This document shows, in pieces, positions 1 through 8,201 of a stretch of 64,000 nucleotides of DNA (positions are counted from its first letter, which is position 1; each line of letters begins with the position of its first letter). Source of the DNA: Bacillota bacterium. Lineage in GTDB: Bacteria > Bacillota > Clostridia > Christensenellales > UMGS416. The notes under the pieces are model-generated. The model saw only the letters and a list, made by a program, of their open reading frames with translations, searched no databases and was not told the DNA's origin. The position numbers and the translations under genes were made by a program. The stretch spans positions 13,465 to 77,464 of the forward strand of contig JAEYPH010000015.1 in NCBI GenBank assembly GCA_023410875.1, given 5' to 3'.

Positions 1-91
1 TGAACACCACGAGCTTGTTGCGGGGGATTGTCAGGTCAACGTTCTTCAGGTTGTGTTCGCGAGCGCCTTTGATGTGGATGAAATCTCTCAC
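1..91 (-). CDS. uvrA: UvrA excinuclease ABC subunit A (5' end only)
   Basis: Only the first 30 codons lie in the window; the gene runs off the left edge. The reading begins MRDFIHIKGAREHNLKN and continues VDLTIPRNKLVVF, the conserved UvrA amino terminus just before the first Walker A loop. UvrA is the damage-sensing ATPase of nucleotide excision repair and loads UvrB on DNA. The start is a GTG with AAGGAG about eight bases upstream. uvrB lies upstream in the same direction, the usual uvrBA order in Firmicutes, although about 300 bp containing a repeat separates the two. Recognition is confident; nothing can be said of the rest of the protein. Confidence 0.9.
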   Translation of the reverse strand, partial: MRDFIHIKGAREHNLKNVDLTIPRNKLVVF

Positions 92-227
92 GGGGTGGGC
101 TCCTTATCTTGTGTGCCGGATCACGGCAAAATGATCTTCGTGGTGCTGTTCACACGGCGGGAATCTATCTATTATAGCATGTTTCGGCGGGTGGAGAGTA
201 GGATGATACCCGGAAACCCTGAGCAAG

Positions 228-392
228 AAAAGGATTTCGCGCCTACAGGCGCGACCTGCGCATCGCCTCGCCGACATCCGTTCGGCGAATGCGGCAAAGC
301 CGCACAAGGCGATGCTGGGCTACGCGCCATCCAGGCGCAGGGGCCAAAGGGCTTTCCGGTCGCCCTTTGGAAACCTTCGGCCCGAACTTTAT
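228..392 (+). repeat. Dispersed two-hairpin element, copy A (expanded)
   Basis: This fills most of the uvrA-uvrB gap. It begins with GGATTTCGCGCC and ends with CCCTTTGGAAACCTTCGGCC, the two ends of a shorter element also found at 8107-8177 and 12637-12713, opposite in orientation, and at 42097-42210, same orientation. Between these ends it carries roughly 90 bp of extra, internally palindromic sequence. The short copies fold as two hairpins, GCGCC/GGCGC and CCAAAGGG/CCCTTTGG. Confidence 0.75.
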
Positions 393-2371
393 TCTTTCTC
401 CTGCCTGAGCTTGAAAATCCTGTCCCTGAGCCGCGCGGCGCGCTCGAAATCCAGCTCCTCGGCGGCGGCTTTCATCTCCTTCTCAAGCTTGCGCATCAAG
501 GCTTTGCTGTCCATGCCGGCCTCGCGGATGATCGTCAGATTGTCCTGCAGGCTGCCTTCGTCCGCAGGCACCGCGGAGGTGATCTCCAGAATCTCGTGGA
601 TGGTCTTCTGTATGCTCTGGGGCGTGATGCCGTGCTCCTCATTGTAGCGCTGCTGTATCGCGCGGCGTCGGTTGGTTTCCGAAATGGCCTTGTCCAGCGA
701 GTCGGTCATGACGTCGGCATACATGATGACACGGCCCTCCACATTGCGGGCGGCGCGGCCGATGGTCTGCACCAGGCTGGTCTCCGAACGCAGAAAGCCT
801 TCCTTGTCGGCGTCCAGCACGGCCACCAGGCCCACCTCGGGCAGGTCCAGGCCTTCGCGCAGCAGGTTGATTCCCACCAGCACGTCGAACTCACCCAGGC
901 GCAGCTCGCGCAGTATCTTCATGCGCTCCATCGTGTCGATGTCGCTGTGCAGATACCGCACGCGGATGTTCAGCTCCCTTAAGTAGTCGGTGAGATTCTC
1001 AGCCATCTTCTTGGTCAGCGTGGTCACGAGCACCCGCAGGCCCTTGTCCGTGGTGAGCTTGATCTCGCCGATGAGGTCGTCCACCTGGTTCTTAACCGGG
1101 CGCACGACGATCTCCGGATCGATGAGGCCCGTGGGGCGGATCAGCTGCTCGGCCAGGCGCTGGCTGCGCTCGAGCTCGTAGGGCGCCGGCGTGGCGCTTA
1201 CGTAGATGACCTGGTTCACGCGCTCGTCGAACTCGTCGAACTTCAGAGGCCGGTTGTCATAGGCGCTGTGCAGGCGGAAGCCGTATTGCACGAGCATGTC
1301 CTTGCGGGAGCGGTCGCCGGCGTACATGCCCCGGATTTGCGACACCGTGCGGTGGCTCTCGTCAATAAAAAGCAGATAATCTTTGGGGAAGAAGTCCAGC
1401 AGCGTGTAGGGCGGCTGGCCGGGCGTGCGGCCGTCGAAATAGCGGCTGTAGTTCTCGATGCCCGAACAATAGCCGACCTCGCGCATCATCTCCATGTCAT
1501 AACGGGTGCGCTGCATCAGCCGCTGGGCCTCCAGCAGCTTCTCCTCATCGCGGAACTGCTGATGTTCCAGCTGCAGGTCCCGCTCGATCTGCACGAGGCC
1601 GCGCTCGATGGCCTCCTTGCTGTTGGCGTAATGGGTGGCCGGGAACAGCACCGTGTGCTCCAGCTTTGCCGTAATCTTTCCGGTCAGCGGTTGAATCTCC
1701 AGGATACGCTCAACCTCGTCGCCAAAGAACTCCACGCGGATGGCGGTGTCGGTGGAAGAGCTGGGGAACACCTCCAGCACGTCGCCGCGCACGCGGAAGG
1801 TGCCGCGCTCGAAGGCCAGGTCGTTGCGCTCAAACTGGATGTCCACCAGGCGGCGCATGAGGTTGTCGCGGCCAAGCTCCATGCCCGGGCGCAGGCTGAT
1901 GGACATGTTCTTGTATTCATCGGGGCTGCCCAGAGCATAGATGCAGCTGACCGAGGCCACGATGATGACATCCCGTCGCTCCAGCAGGCCGGCTGTGGCG
2001 CTGTGCCGCAGCTTGTCGATTTCGTCGTTGATGCTGGAATCCTTTTCGATGTACGTGTCCGTGGAAGGCAGATAAGCCTCGGGCTGGTAATAGTCATAAT
2101 AGCTGACGAAGTAGCCCACCTGGTTCTCGGGGAAGAACTCCCGGAACTCGCTGCACAGCTGGGCGGCCAGCGTCTTGTTGTGGGCGATCACCAGCGCCGG
2201 TCGGTTCATCCGGGCGATGATGTTGGCCATGGTAAAAGTTTTGCCGCTGCCGGTGACGCCCAGCAGCACCTGGTCGCGGTAGCCCTTCTGCAGGCCGTCC
2301 ACCAGCGCTTCTATGGCCGCGGGCTGGTCGCCCGTGGGCGCGAACGATGATTTCAACTGAAAGTCTGGCAT
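389..2371 (-). CDS. uvrB: UvrB excinuclease ABC subunit B
   Basis: This 660-residue protein is the DNA-loading helicase of nucleotide excision repair. It takes over damaged DNA from UvrA and recruits UvrC. The sequence shows Walker A GVTGSGKT near residue 40, the beta-hairpin region YYDYYQPEAY, the helicase motif DESH, the QTIGRAARN motif and a C-terminal UVR coiled coil (KLEKEMKAAAEELDFERAARLRD) that contacts UvrC. The length is normal for the family. The chosen ATG starts MPDFQLKSSFAPTGDQP and has an AGGAGG site; an upstream in-frame extension lacks similarity to UvrB. A LexA-type box overlaps its promoter, consistent with DNA-damage induction. Confidence 0.97.
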   Translation of the reverse strand: MPDFQLKSSFAPTGDQPAAIEALVDGLQKGYRDQVLLGVTGSGKTFTMANIIARMNRPALVIAHNKTLAAQLCSEFREFFPENQVGYFVSYYDYYQPEAYLPSTDTYIEKDSSINDEIDKLRHSATAGLLERRDVIIVASVSCIYALGSPDEYKNMSISLRPGMELGRDNLMRRLVDIQFERNDLAFERGTFRVRGDVLEVFPSSSTDTAIRVEFFGDEVERILEIQPLTGKITAKLEHTVLFPATHYANSKEAIERGLVQIERDLQLEHQQFRDEEKLLEAQRLMQRTRYDMEMMREVGYCSGIENYSRYFDGRTPGQPPYTLLDFFPKDYLLFIDESHRTVSQIRGMYAGDRSRKDMLVQYGFRLHSAYDNRPLKFDEFDERVNQVIYVSATPAPYELERSQRLAEQLIRPTGLIDPEIVVRPVKNQVDDLIGEIKLTTDKGLRVLVTTLTKKMAENLTDYLRELNIRVRYLHSDIDTMERMKILRELRLGEFDVLVGINLLREGLDLPEVGLVAVLDADKEGFLRSETSLVQTIGRAARNVEGRVIMYADVMTDSLDKAISETNRRRAIQQRYNEEHGITPQSIQKTIHEILEITSAVPADEGSLQDNLTIIREAGMDSKALMRKLEKEMKAAAEELDFERAARLRDRIFKLRQEKE

Positions 2372-2445
2372 AACAAATCCTCCTGCGGGCATAGGCGCTT
2401 GTCCGTCTGCCTGAAGCGGCGCATTCGCCGGGCGGACCACTACTC

Positions 2446-2484
2446 AGTATAGCATATGTGACCCGATCTGGAAACACTTGTTCG
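2446..2484 (-). promoter_or_regulatory. uvrB promoter with LexA-type SOS box
   Basis: On the minus strand TTTCCA (2469-2474) and TATACT (2446-2451) are separated by 17 bp. The sequence CGAACAAGTGTTTC (2471-2484) overlaps the -35 hexamer and fits the Gram-positive LexA/DinR consensus CGAACRNRYGTTYG at 13 of 14 positions. Repressor bound here would block polymerase. This was read by eye, not by a motif scan. Confidence 0.7.
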
Positions 2485-2529
2485 TAAATAGCTTGACAAT
2501 TTTTGCCTATAGAATATGGGAAAAGCGAC

Positions 2530-2580
2530 GACCATCCAGACGAAAGCGCCCCCGCTGAGCGAGGGCGCTGGATGGTTTTG
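2530..2580. terminator. Long hairpin downstream of the VanW gene
   Basis: CCATCCAG and CTGGATGG form the outer stem, with AGCGCCC/GGGCGCT pairing inside. The hairpin lies just beyond the 3' end of the minus-strand VanW gene. The T run after it is short on both strands, so efficient intrinsic termination is only probable. Confidence 0.5.
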
Positions 2581-2627
2581 CCGCGGTGCCGACAACGCAG
2601 TGCGCTTACAAACTACCTGACAGGATA

Positions 2628-4379
2628 TTATCCTACAGCGGACTCCTCAGGCGTAGGTGTAGGCTCTTCCTCAGGCGTAGGTGTAGGTTTCTTCGTCTTG
2701 GTAGGCGTTGGCGTGGGCTCCTCTGTTGGCTCTTCTGTAGGCTCTTCCGTAGGCTCCTTTGTAGGCTTCTCCGTAGGAGTCGGCGAAGGCGTCAAGGTGG
2801 GCGTCGGCGTCTCGCTGGGCGTGTCCGTGGGCTTGGGGTCCTTCACGTAGTAGGCCAGCGCCGGGCCGCCGTTGGGGTAGGTATCGGTATACAGCTTGGT
2901 CTTGGTCTCGGTGCCGTCCTTGGCGACCTTGAACAGATAAACGTCCACAACATAGCCCTTGTGGCCGGGGATCAGCTTTGTCTGCCCGGGCTTCACGGCG
3001 TTGCTGGGCACCTTGCGGGGCTCGCCATCCTTGGCAGGGAGCGTTTTGACAACATCGGTGTACAGCTTGTACTGTGCGCCTTCGGGGTCCGGTGCGCAAT
3101 AGATGTCCGCATGCTCGTAGTAGGCGCCATCTTCACCCTTATCATAGTACATGAGGATGAGCATAGGCTTATCGGTTATGTTCTTGAACTTGAAATCCTT
3201 GTTGGGATAGTCCACCGTGGCGTCGGTGCCCTTGGGCATGTAGCCGGAGATCAGCGAATGGCGGCTCCGCTCCACGATCTCCGCGCGGTGGGGGCCTGCG
3301 GCGATGGCGGCGTTGTACAGCGCGCTGGAAACCTGACACACGCCTCCAGCCAGGCCCACGTCCTCGATGCCGTTCTGATCCACCGGGGCCTCCTGGTAGC
3401 CCTTGGCGCGGGTGCGCTCACCGGTCTTCTCGTTGACCGAGAGCACCTCGCCGGGCAACAGCAGCGTGCCGTGGATCGCGTTGTTGGCAAGCTCTATGTT
3501 CTTGCGCCGCTGCTTGGTGTCGTTGCGGATGCGCGACGTATAGGTGTGACCCTTGTTGGCCTTGTTGATTCTTTTGTTTTCCGTATCGTTGAAGCCCGTG
3601 AACTCCAGCGGCTGAACCAGCTGCAGATCGGCCTGGAGCATCTCGACGGTCACTTCAGCGTCCAGAGGCTCTTCCTGCACGGCCAGCGCCCCGAAGGCGC
3701 TGGAGTCGAAGGCGGCCTGCACGGACGCCCACAGCGTGTCGGGGTTCACCTGGATGCCGGGGGTGTCGGGCTGGAACTGGAAGCGCTCACCCTCGGGCTT
3801 CGCGTGGTCATAGCCCAGGAATGTAGCGTTCACGCCGGGCACAGTCAGCGTGGCGGCGTAATCGCGCACCTGCTGCTCCACGGCGGAAGCATCCACCGTC
3901 AGCTTGGTCTCAAGCTTGACCGGGCTGGTCTTCATCTGCTCAATGGCGGCGTTCTGCTCATCCTTGGTTCCGGTGCGGCCCAACTGGAATGCCTGCTCCA
4001 GCACGGCGTCGGTGTCAAAGGAATAGCTCACGTCGGTGTTGCCGATCATCAAATTGCCCTTGGCGTGGGTCAGCTCCAGAGCGATGGTGGCAGCCAGCGC
4101 GCTCTGCTTCTCTTCCACCTTGGCGCGGGCCTGCGCCATGGTCATGCCGCCAAGTGGGATATCATCCACGAACACCCCGTCATAGAAGGTGCCCTTGACC
4201 TGGGCAACGGCGGAAGCGCCCGGAGAAACCAAAGGGCCGGTACCGGCGTTGGCGTCCAGACTGCTCAGCACATAATAACCTACGCCGCCGGCGGCCACCA
4301 GCAAAACCACCAGTGCCACGCCCAGCGCGGGAATCCCTTTCTTCTTCCTTTTGGATACGTTGCGGCTGCGATACGTCAT
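2628..4379 (-). CDS. VanW family cell-envelope protein with Pro/Thr tail
   Basis: This 583-residue envelope protein has a basic N-terminus and one signal-anchor helix (about residues 17-38). A peptidoglycan-binding region of the kind usually paired with VanW spans about residues 60-270, and the VanW domain about 285-420, with the conserved GGVCQVSSALYNAA. The last 70 or so residues are a low-complexity tail rich in PTPT and EPTE, probably a spacer through or along the wall. VanW domains occur in some vancomycin-resistance clusters, but most clostridial members are housekeeping envelope proteins and the activity is unknown. The start has GGAGG. No van regulatory genes are nearby, so a resistance role is not supported. 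Confidence 0.88.
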   Translation of the reverse strand: MTYRSRNVSKRKKKGIPALGVALVVLLVAAGGVGYYVLSSLDANAGTGPLVSPGASAVAQVKGTFYDGVFVDDIPLGGMTMAQARAKVEEKQSALAATIALELTHAKGNLMIGNTDVSYSFDTDAVLEQAFQLGRTGTKDEQNAAIEQMKTSPVKLETKLTVDASAVEQQVRDYAATLTVPGVNATFLGYDHAKPEGERFQFQPDTPGIQVNPDTLWASVQAAFDSSAFGALAVQEEPLDAEVTVEMLQADLQLVQPLEFTGFNDTENKRINKANKGHTYTSRIRNDTKQRRKNIELANNAIHGTLLLPGEVLSVNEKTGERTRAKGYQEAPVDQNGIEDVGLAGGVCQVSSALYNAAIAAGPHRAEIVERSRHSLISGYMPKGTDATVDYPNKDFKFKNITDKPMLILMYYDKGEDGAYYEHADIYCAPDPEGAQYKLYTDVVKTLPAKDGEPRKVPSNAVKPGQTKLIPGHKGYVVDVYLFKVAKDGTETKTKLYTDTYPNGGPALAYYVKDPKPTDTPSETPTPTLTPSPTPTEKPTKEPTEEPTEEPTEEPTPTPTKTKKPTPTPEEEPTPTPEESAVG

Positions 4380-4570
4380 CTTTTGTAACCTCCGAATGAT
4401 GCCGACAGAACCAAAGTATGTGATGGCCGGTCGCGGAACAGGCTCCGCGCGCGCCGATCATTTTACATGGAAGGTCTATATTATTTTTCTCATACCATCA
4501 TACCCGACTGCCCGAATGCTGTAAAGCAAACAGGTTGTAAAAGAATGCGAGCTATTTTGTATATGTTGCT

Positions 4571-5215
4571 CTATTCGTCCCCCTGGGGCGATTGCCTCAA
4601 TTCGCCCAAGCGATAGGTCAGCGCCATCAACCCGTCGGTGAGCTGCGCATTCTCTACGACCACATCAGATAAGACGAGTTCCACTGGTGCAAAGTTCCAT
4701 ATTGCTCGAATTCCACACTGCACCAGGCGCTCGGCCACCGGGCGCGCCGCCGCCTGGGGCGTGGCAACGATGGCAATCTCCACATCCCGGTCGTGCAGGA
4801 ACCCCTCCAACTCGTCGGCGTGCAGCACCGGCAACCCGCCCACGCTGCCGCCCACCAGCGCCGGGTTGGTGTCAAAGAGCGCCAGAATCTCATATCCTTC
4901 GGAAATAAAGGCGCCATAGCTGGCCAGCGCCTGGCCGATGTTGCCCGCACCCACGATGATCAGCCGGTAGCGATGGTTGATGCCCAGTATCTGGGCAATC
5001 TTCCCGCGAAGCTCCTTGACATTATACCCATACCCCTGCTGGCCGAACCCGCCGAAGCAGTTCAGATCCTGGCGAATCTGCGAGGCTGTCACGTTGAGCG
5101 CGTGGCTCAACCCCTGGGAGGAAATCTTCTCCTGCCCCTGCTCCTCCAGCAGCTTGAGCTGCCGATAATAGCGCGGCAGACGGCGGATGACGGCTTCGGA
5201 TACCTTGCCCTGCAT
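4571..5215 (-). CDS. rex: Redox-sensing transcriptional repressor Rex
   Basis: Rex senses the NADH/NAD+ ratio and represses fermentation and anaerobic respiration genes when NADH is low. The protein has 214 residues, normal for the family. The N-terminal winged helix (about residues 1-80) contains VTASQIRQDLNCFGGFGQQGYGYNV, and the Rossmann domain carries the dinucleotide loop VGAGNIGQAL. The ATG chosen starts MQGKVSEAV and has an AAGGGA site; a 17-residue upstream extension is not conserved. I see no clear Rex operator (TTGTGA-6-TCACAA) in front of it or elsewhere in the window, so its targets are likely elsewhere. Confidence 0.95.
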   Translation of the reverse strand: MQGKVSEAVIRRLPRYYRQLKLLEEQGQEKISSQGLSHALNVTASQIRQDLNCFGGFGQQGYGYNVKELRGKIAQILGINHRYRLIIVGAGNIGQALASYGAFISEGYEILALFDTNPALVGGSVGGLPVLHADELEGFLHDRDVEIAIVATPQAAARPVAERLVQCGIRAIWNFAPVELVLSDVVVENAQLTDGLMALTYRLGELRQSPQGDE

Positions 5216-5305
5216 GGCGGTCCCTTCTCTCTTGCGTGGTATTTGCTCGGACTTTTCAGATAACACGTAATTAGAATGATACCATTTTTCCCGTTGAGGT
5301 GCAAG

Positions 5306-5344
5306 AAAGAAGGCTGCTTTCCCACGAAAAACAGCCTTTTCTTT
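5306..5344 (-). terminator. Intrinsic terminator of the VOC gene
   Basis: AAAGAAGGCTG pairs with CAGCCTTTTCTTT around a loop. It lies immediately downstream of the minus-strand VOC gene and ends in a T-rich stretch on that strand. Confidence 0.7.
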
Positions 5345-5359
5345 GCGCTCGAGCCTGCT

Positions 5360-5764
5360 TTATTTGAGAGCGGTGAACATCCAGTTGATACCATACTCGT
5401 CCCGCAGGGAGCCGTGCAGCTTCGCGAAGAAGGAGGGCGCGAGATCCATATAGACCTCTCCTCCCTGCTTGAGCATATCCCAGGCACACCGGACCAGAGC
5501 CTCGTCCATCGTCGTGATAGAAACATACATGTTTTCGCCGCTGGCGCTGTGGCCGGAACTGTCGGCGCACATCAGTTCCGCGCCGTCGATTTCCAGCCGC
5601 GCGTGCAGCACAAGCTCCCGGTCGGCTTCCGCCACGGGGAAATTGGGGTTCGGCGGCATGTCGCCATATTTCTGCACCTGCAGCGCCTTGGCGCCGAAGG
5701 CCTGCTCGTAGGTCTTTATGGCCTGCGCGCAGTTCCGGTTGAACAACAGATAGTGGCCTAACAT
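5360..5764 (-). CDS. PhnB-like VOC superfamily protein
   Basis: This 134-residue protein is a single compact unit of the vicinal-oxygen-chelate (glyoxalase-like) fold, closest by eye to the PhnB/YjdN type. It begins MLGHYLLFNRNCAQAIKTYEQAFGA and ends DEYGINWMFTALK, both typical of that branch. PhnB-like proteins have no settled biochemical role. The ATG is preceded by GGAAAGGAAAG; a TTG one codon earlier is an alternative. It stands alone between rex and degV with a terminator on each side. Confidence 0.8.
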   Translation of the reverse strand: MLGHYLLFNRNCAQAIKTYEQAFGAKALQVQKYGDMPPNPNFPVAEADRELVLHARLEIDGAELMCADSSGHSASGENMYVSITTMDEALVRCAWDMLKQGGEVYMDLAPSFFAKLHGSLRDEYGINWMFTALK

Positions 5765-5834
5765 CAAAGCATCTTTCCTTTCCTGTATATGGGCTGCCGT
5801 TGGCTATTTTTGCCACACCAGCGGCAGTTTGAAA

Positions 5835-5870
5835 CCTCCCGGCGACAACCGTCGCCGGGAGGCCTTTTTT
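5835..5870. terminator. Perfect 12-bp hairpin with T6
   Basis: CCTCCCGGCGAC and GTCGCCGGGAGG pair around AACC, followed on the plus strand by TTTTTT and preceded by bases that read TTTC on the minus strand. No plus-strand gene precedes it, so it most likely serves degV on the minus strand, possibly in both directions. Confidence 0.65.
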
Positions 5871-5909
5871 CTTATCGTCTCATGCTGATGATCTGGTCAC
5901 AACGAAAAG

Positions 5910-6761
5910 CTATTTGGCTTCGTAGGCGATGATGCCCAGCAGCCCCGGACCGGTGTGGATGCCCAGCGCCGGGCCCACCTGAGACACATAACTCTCCACA
6001 ACCGTGGCGACCTTCTTGATTTCCTCCAGCAGCGCCTGGGCCTCGGCGCTGGAGGAGCCGTGCACCACGGCCACGTTCACGCGCTTGCCGCGATATTGCT
6101 CTATCGTCATCGAAAGCATGCGCTGCACCGAGCTGCGGAATCCCCGTACCTTGGCGATGGTGTGATACACACCGTCCAGCCCCACACCGATGATGGGCTT
6201 GATATCCAGCAAGCCGCCCACGGCAGCTTCCACCTTGCCGATGCGGCCGCCCTTCTTTAGGTATTCCAGCGTCTTGATGACGAACATGGCCCCCATGCGC
6301 TCGCGGATGTGGTTGACCCGCGCCACCACGGCGGCGGGATCGCCGGTGCGCTGGGCCTCACGGGCAGCCTCCAGCACCAAAAAGCCCAAGCCCATGGACA
6401 GCGTAGCCGTGTCCACGACCTCGATGTGAAAGCCCGTATATTGCTGGATAAGCAGACGGATCAGGTTGTAGGAGCCGGACAACCCGGCGGATATGGACAG
6501 ATAGACGACATCGGTATAGCCCTCGGCCATGAGGCCGTCCAGTATTTCCATGACGTCGGCGGTCAACGGCAGAGATGTCTTGGGAATTTCCTGCTCCAGC
6601 AGTTCGTATACTTTCTCGGCAGTGATGTCCATGCGGTCGCGGTATTCCCGGGTCTCATAAACGATGCGCATGGGCACCACATGGATATGGTTCTCGGCCA
6701 GCAGCGCGTCGGGCAGGTCACAGGTCGAGTCAGTAACGATGGCAATTTTACGCTCGGACAT
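5910..6761 (-). CDS. DegV family fatty-acid-binding protein
   Basis: DegV proteins (also FakB) bind a fatty acid and present it to the kinase FakA for phosphorylation. This one has 283 residues and the family hallmarks IAIVTDSTCDLP at the N-terminus, SAGLSGSYN (residues contacting the fatty-acid head group) and a central KTLEYLKKGGRIG. The ATG at MSERKIAIV has an AAGAGG site; 24 upstream in-frame residues were rejected as non-conserved. No FakA homologue is in the window. A perfect palindrome covers its promoter. Confidence 0.93.
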   Translation of the reverse strand: MSERKIAIVTDSTCDLPDALLAENHIHVVPMRIVYETREYRDRMDITAEKVYELLEQEIPKTSLPLTADVMEILDGLMAEGYTDVVYLSISAGLSGSYNLIRLLIQQYTGFHIEVVDTATLSMGLGFLVLEAAREAQRTGDPAAVVARVNHIRERMGAMFVIKTLEYLKKGGRIGKVEAAVGGLLDIKPIIGVGLDGVYHTIAKVRGFRSSVQRMLSMTIEQYRGKRVNVAVVHGSSSAEAQALLEEIKKVATVVESYVSQVGPALGIHTGPGLLGIIAYEAK

Positions 6762-6798
6762 GGGGCACCTCTTCTTGCTGTATATCAGCATTCCAAAA

Positions 6799-6840
6799 AT
6801 ATAGTATTTCATACTATATCTCACGATTATCATAACCCAA
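6799..6840 (-). promoter_or_regulatory. degV promoter overlapped by a perfect palindrome
   Basis: On the minus strand TTGGGT (6835-6840) and TATAGT (6813-6818) are 16 bp apart. The 21-bp palindrome at 6799-6819 has arms ATATAGTAT and ATACTATAT around TTC and covers the -10 and probable start site, as an operator would. The regulator is unknown. Confidence 0.5.
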
Positions 6841-6958
6841 GACGTGCCGATTTACAATGCCAATGTGGTCCAGATATGTAAACGTTGTGTAACATCTGGT
6901 ACTCCGCATCAGGCGGTTTTCATAACGCCGCCTGCGAGAGGCTGCATTGCCGCATAGC

Positions 6959-6987
6959 TTGCGCACCCTGCTGTATAACGATATAAT
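6959..6987 (+). promoter_or_regulatory. Promoter of the DUF1836-smpB operon
   Basis: TTGCGC (6959-6964) and TATAAT (6982-6987) are separated by 17 bp, about 25 bp upstream of the DUF1836 start. Confidence 0.65.
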
Positions 6988-7011
6988 ACGCGTGAGGAAG
7001 TGGTATCATTT

Positions 7012-7605
7012 ATGGATTATAAACAAAACATCCTCGACATGGCGGAACAGGTTCAGCAATGGAGCCTGGTGGAACTGAGTGAGATCCCAAAAATCCCGCT
7101 GTACATGGAACAGGTGACGTCCTTCTTCGACGAAATGCTTTCCGGCGCGCGGCGCAGCGAGGACGATAAAATTCTCACCAAAACGATGATCAACAACTAC
7201 ACAAAAGAAGGCACCCTCCCCCGCCCCAACGGCAAGAAATACAGCCGCGAGCACATGATCAAGCTCGTATACATCTTCCTGCTCAAGCAGGTGCACGCGC
7301 TTCAGGACGTGGGCCACATCCTGGCCCTCATGGACAGCCACGACGCCGAGCCGCTGTACAGCGCCTATCTGGAGCTGGCGCAGGACAGCAAGCAGCGCTA
7401 CCGTGCGCAGCTGGAGCAGACGATGGGCGATATCGCCGCCAAGCTGGAAGAGAAGGGGCTGGACACCCGCGAGAACTTCGAGCTGCTGGCCATGCTGCTG
7501 ACGGTGACCGACGCCATCACCGGCAAAATGCTGGTGTGGCGGCTGCTGGACCAGCACGCGGAGGAATGCCGCTCCAAGGCCGCCAATGAGAAGGAGAAGA
7601 AGTGA
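7012..7605 (+). CDS. DUF1836 domain protein
   Basis: This 197-residue protein matches the DUF1836 family, small MerR-like winged-helix proteins of Firmicutes. The visible core is LTKTMINNYTKEGTLPRPNGKKYSREHMIKL around residues 55-85, the expected DNA-binding wing and helix. The remainder is helical. It sits six bases upstream of smpB and probably shares its transcript. The ATG at 7012 is preceded by GAGGAAG; a GTG at 7000 is an alternative start. Target genes are unknown. Confidence 0.82.
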   Translation: MDYKQNILDMAEQVQQWSLVELSEIPKIPLYMEQVTSFFDEMLSGARRSEDDKILTKTMINNYTKEGTLPRPNGKKYSREHMIKLVYIFLLKQVHALQDVGHILALMDSHDAEPLYSAYLELAQDSKQRYRAQLEQTMGDIAAKLEEKGLDTRENFELLAMLLTVTDAITGKMLVWRLLDQHAEECRSKAANEKEKK

Positions 7606-7611
7606 CCCGAT

Positions 7612-8082
7612 ATGGCTGAACATGTTGAAAAAACGCTGGTGCAGAACCGCCGCGCCCGGCACGAATATTTCTTCGAGGAGCTCCACGAGACCGGCATTGA
7701 GCTCTTCGGCACCGAGGTTAAAAGCCTGCGGCTGGGCCAGGCCAACATTGGCGACGCCTACGCCCAGGTGAAGAACGGCGAGCTGTGGCTGCACAGCATG
7801 CACATAAGCCCCTATGAAAAGGGCAACATACACAACCGCGACCCGCTGCGCAGCCGCAAGCTGCTGATGCACCGCAGGGAAATCCGCCGACTGGCCGGCC
7901 AGGTGCAGCTGCAGGGCTATGCGCTGGTACCCGTGCGGGTGTACTTGAAGGACAACCGCGTCAAAGTTGAACTGGCGTTGGCCCGGGGCAAGAAGCTCTT
8001 CGACAAGCGCGCCGACGACGCCGACCGCTCGGCCAAGCGGCAGATGGAGCGGGCGTTCAAGGGAGACCGCCGGGCGGAATAA
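7612..8082 (+). CDS. smpB: SmpB, tmRNA-binding protein
   Basis: SmpB binds tmRNA and delivers it to stalled ribosomes for trans-translation. The 156-residue protein shows the conserved order NRRARHEYF, GIELFGTEVKSLRLGQANIGDAYA, HISPYEKGN, HNRDPLRSRKLLMHRREI and a basic tail GKKLFDKRADDADRSAKR, which folds in the decoding centre. Family length is about 150-160. It follows the DUF1836 gene closely. The tmRNA gene, often adjacent, is not recognisable in the following 120 bases. Confidence 0.97.
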   Translation: MAEHVEKTLVQNRRARHEYFFEELHETGIELFGTEVKSLRLGQANIGDAYAQVKNGELWLHSMHISPYEKGNIHNRDPLRSRKLLMHRREIRRLAGQVQLQGYALVPVRVYLKDNRVKVELALARGKKLFDKRADDADRSAKRQMERAFKGDRRAE

Positions 8083-8106
8083 CATACCAGTAATCGTTCA
8101 GCAGTT

Positions 8107-8177
8107 GGGGCCGAAGGTTTCCAAAGGGCGATCGGAAAGCCCTTTGGTCGCGCCAAGGGCGCGAAATCCTTCCCCTT
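8107..8177 (-). repeat. Dispersed two-hairpin element, copy B
   Basis: This is the short form of the element at 228-392, in the opposite orientation. It holds the hairpins CCAAAGGG/CCCTTTGG and GCGCC/GGCGC. It directly follows smpB and is nearly identical to copy C at 12637-12713. Confidence 0.8.
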
Positions 8178-8201
8178 CTGAATAAAATCGCGGAGCTGGA
8201 A

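Noticed and set aside
1268..2350. Long open frame opposite uvrB
   Set aside because: It mirrors uvrB codons in a GC-rich gene and has no family similarity or ribosome site; the same applies to the other long antisense frames, such as 2586-4388, 10595-12526, 21059-23377 and 40776-42089.
2628..4379. Vancomycin resistance gene
   Set aside because: VanW domains are common in clostridial envelope proteins, and no vanA, vanH, vanX, vanR or vanS homologue is near.
8083..8201. tmRNA gene after smpB
   Set aside because: The space is filled by a dispersed repeat; no alanine-tRNA-like ends or tag frame is visible.
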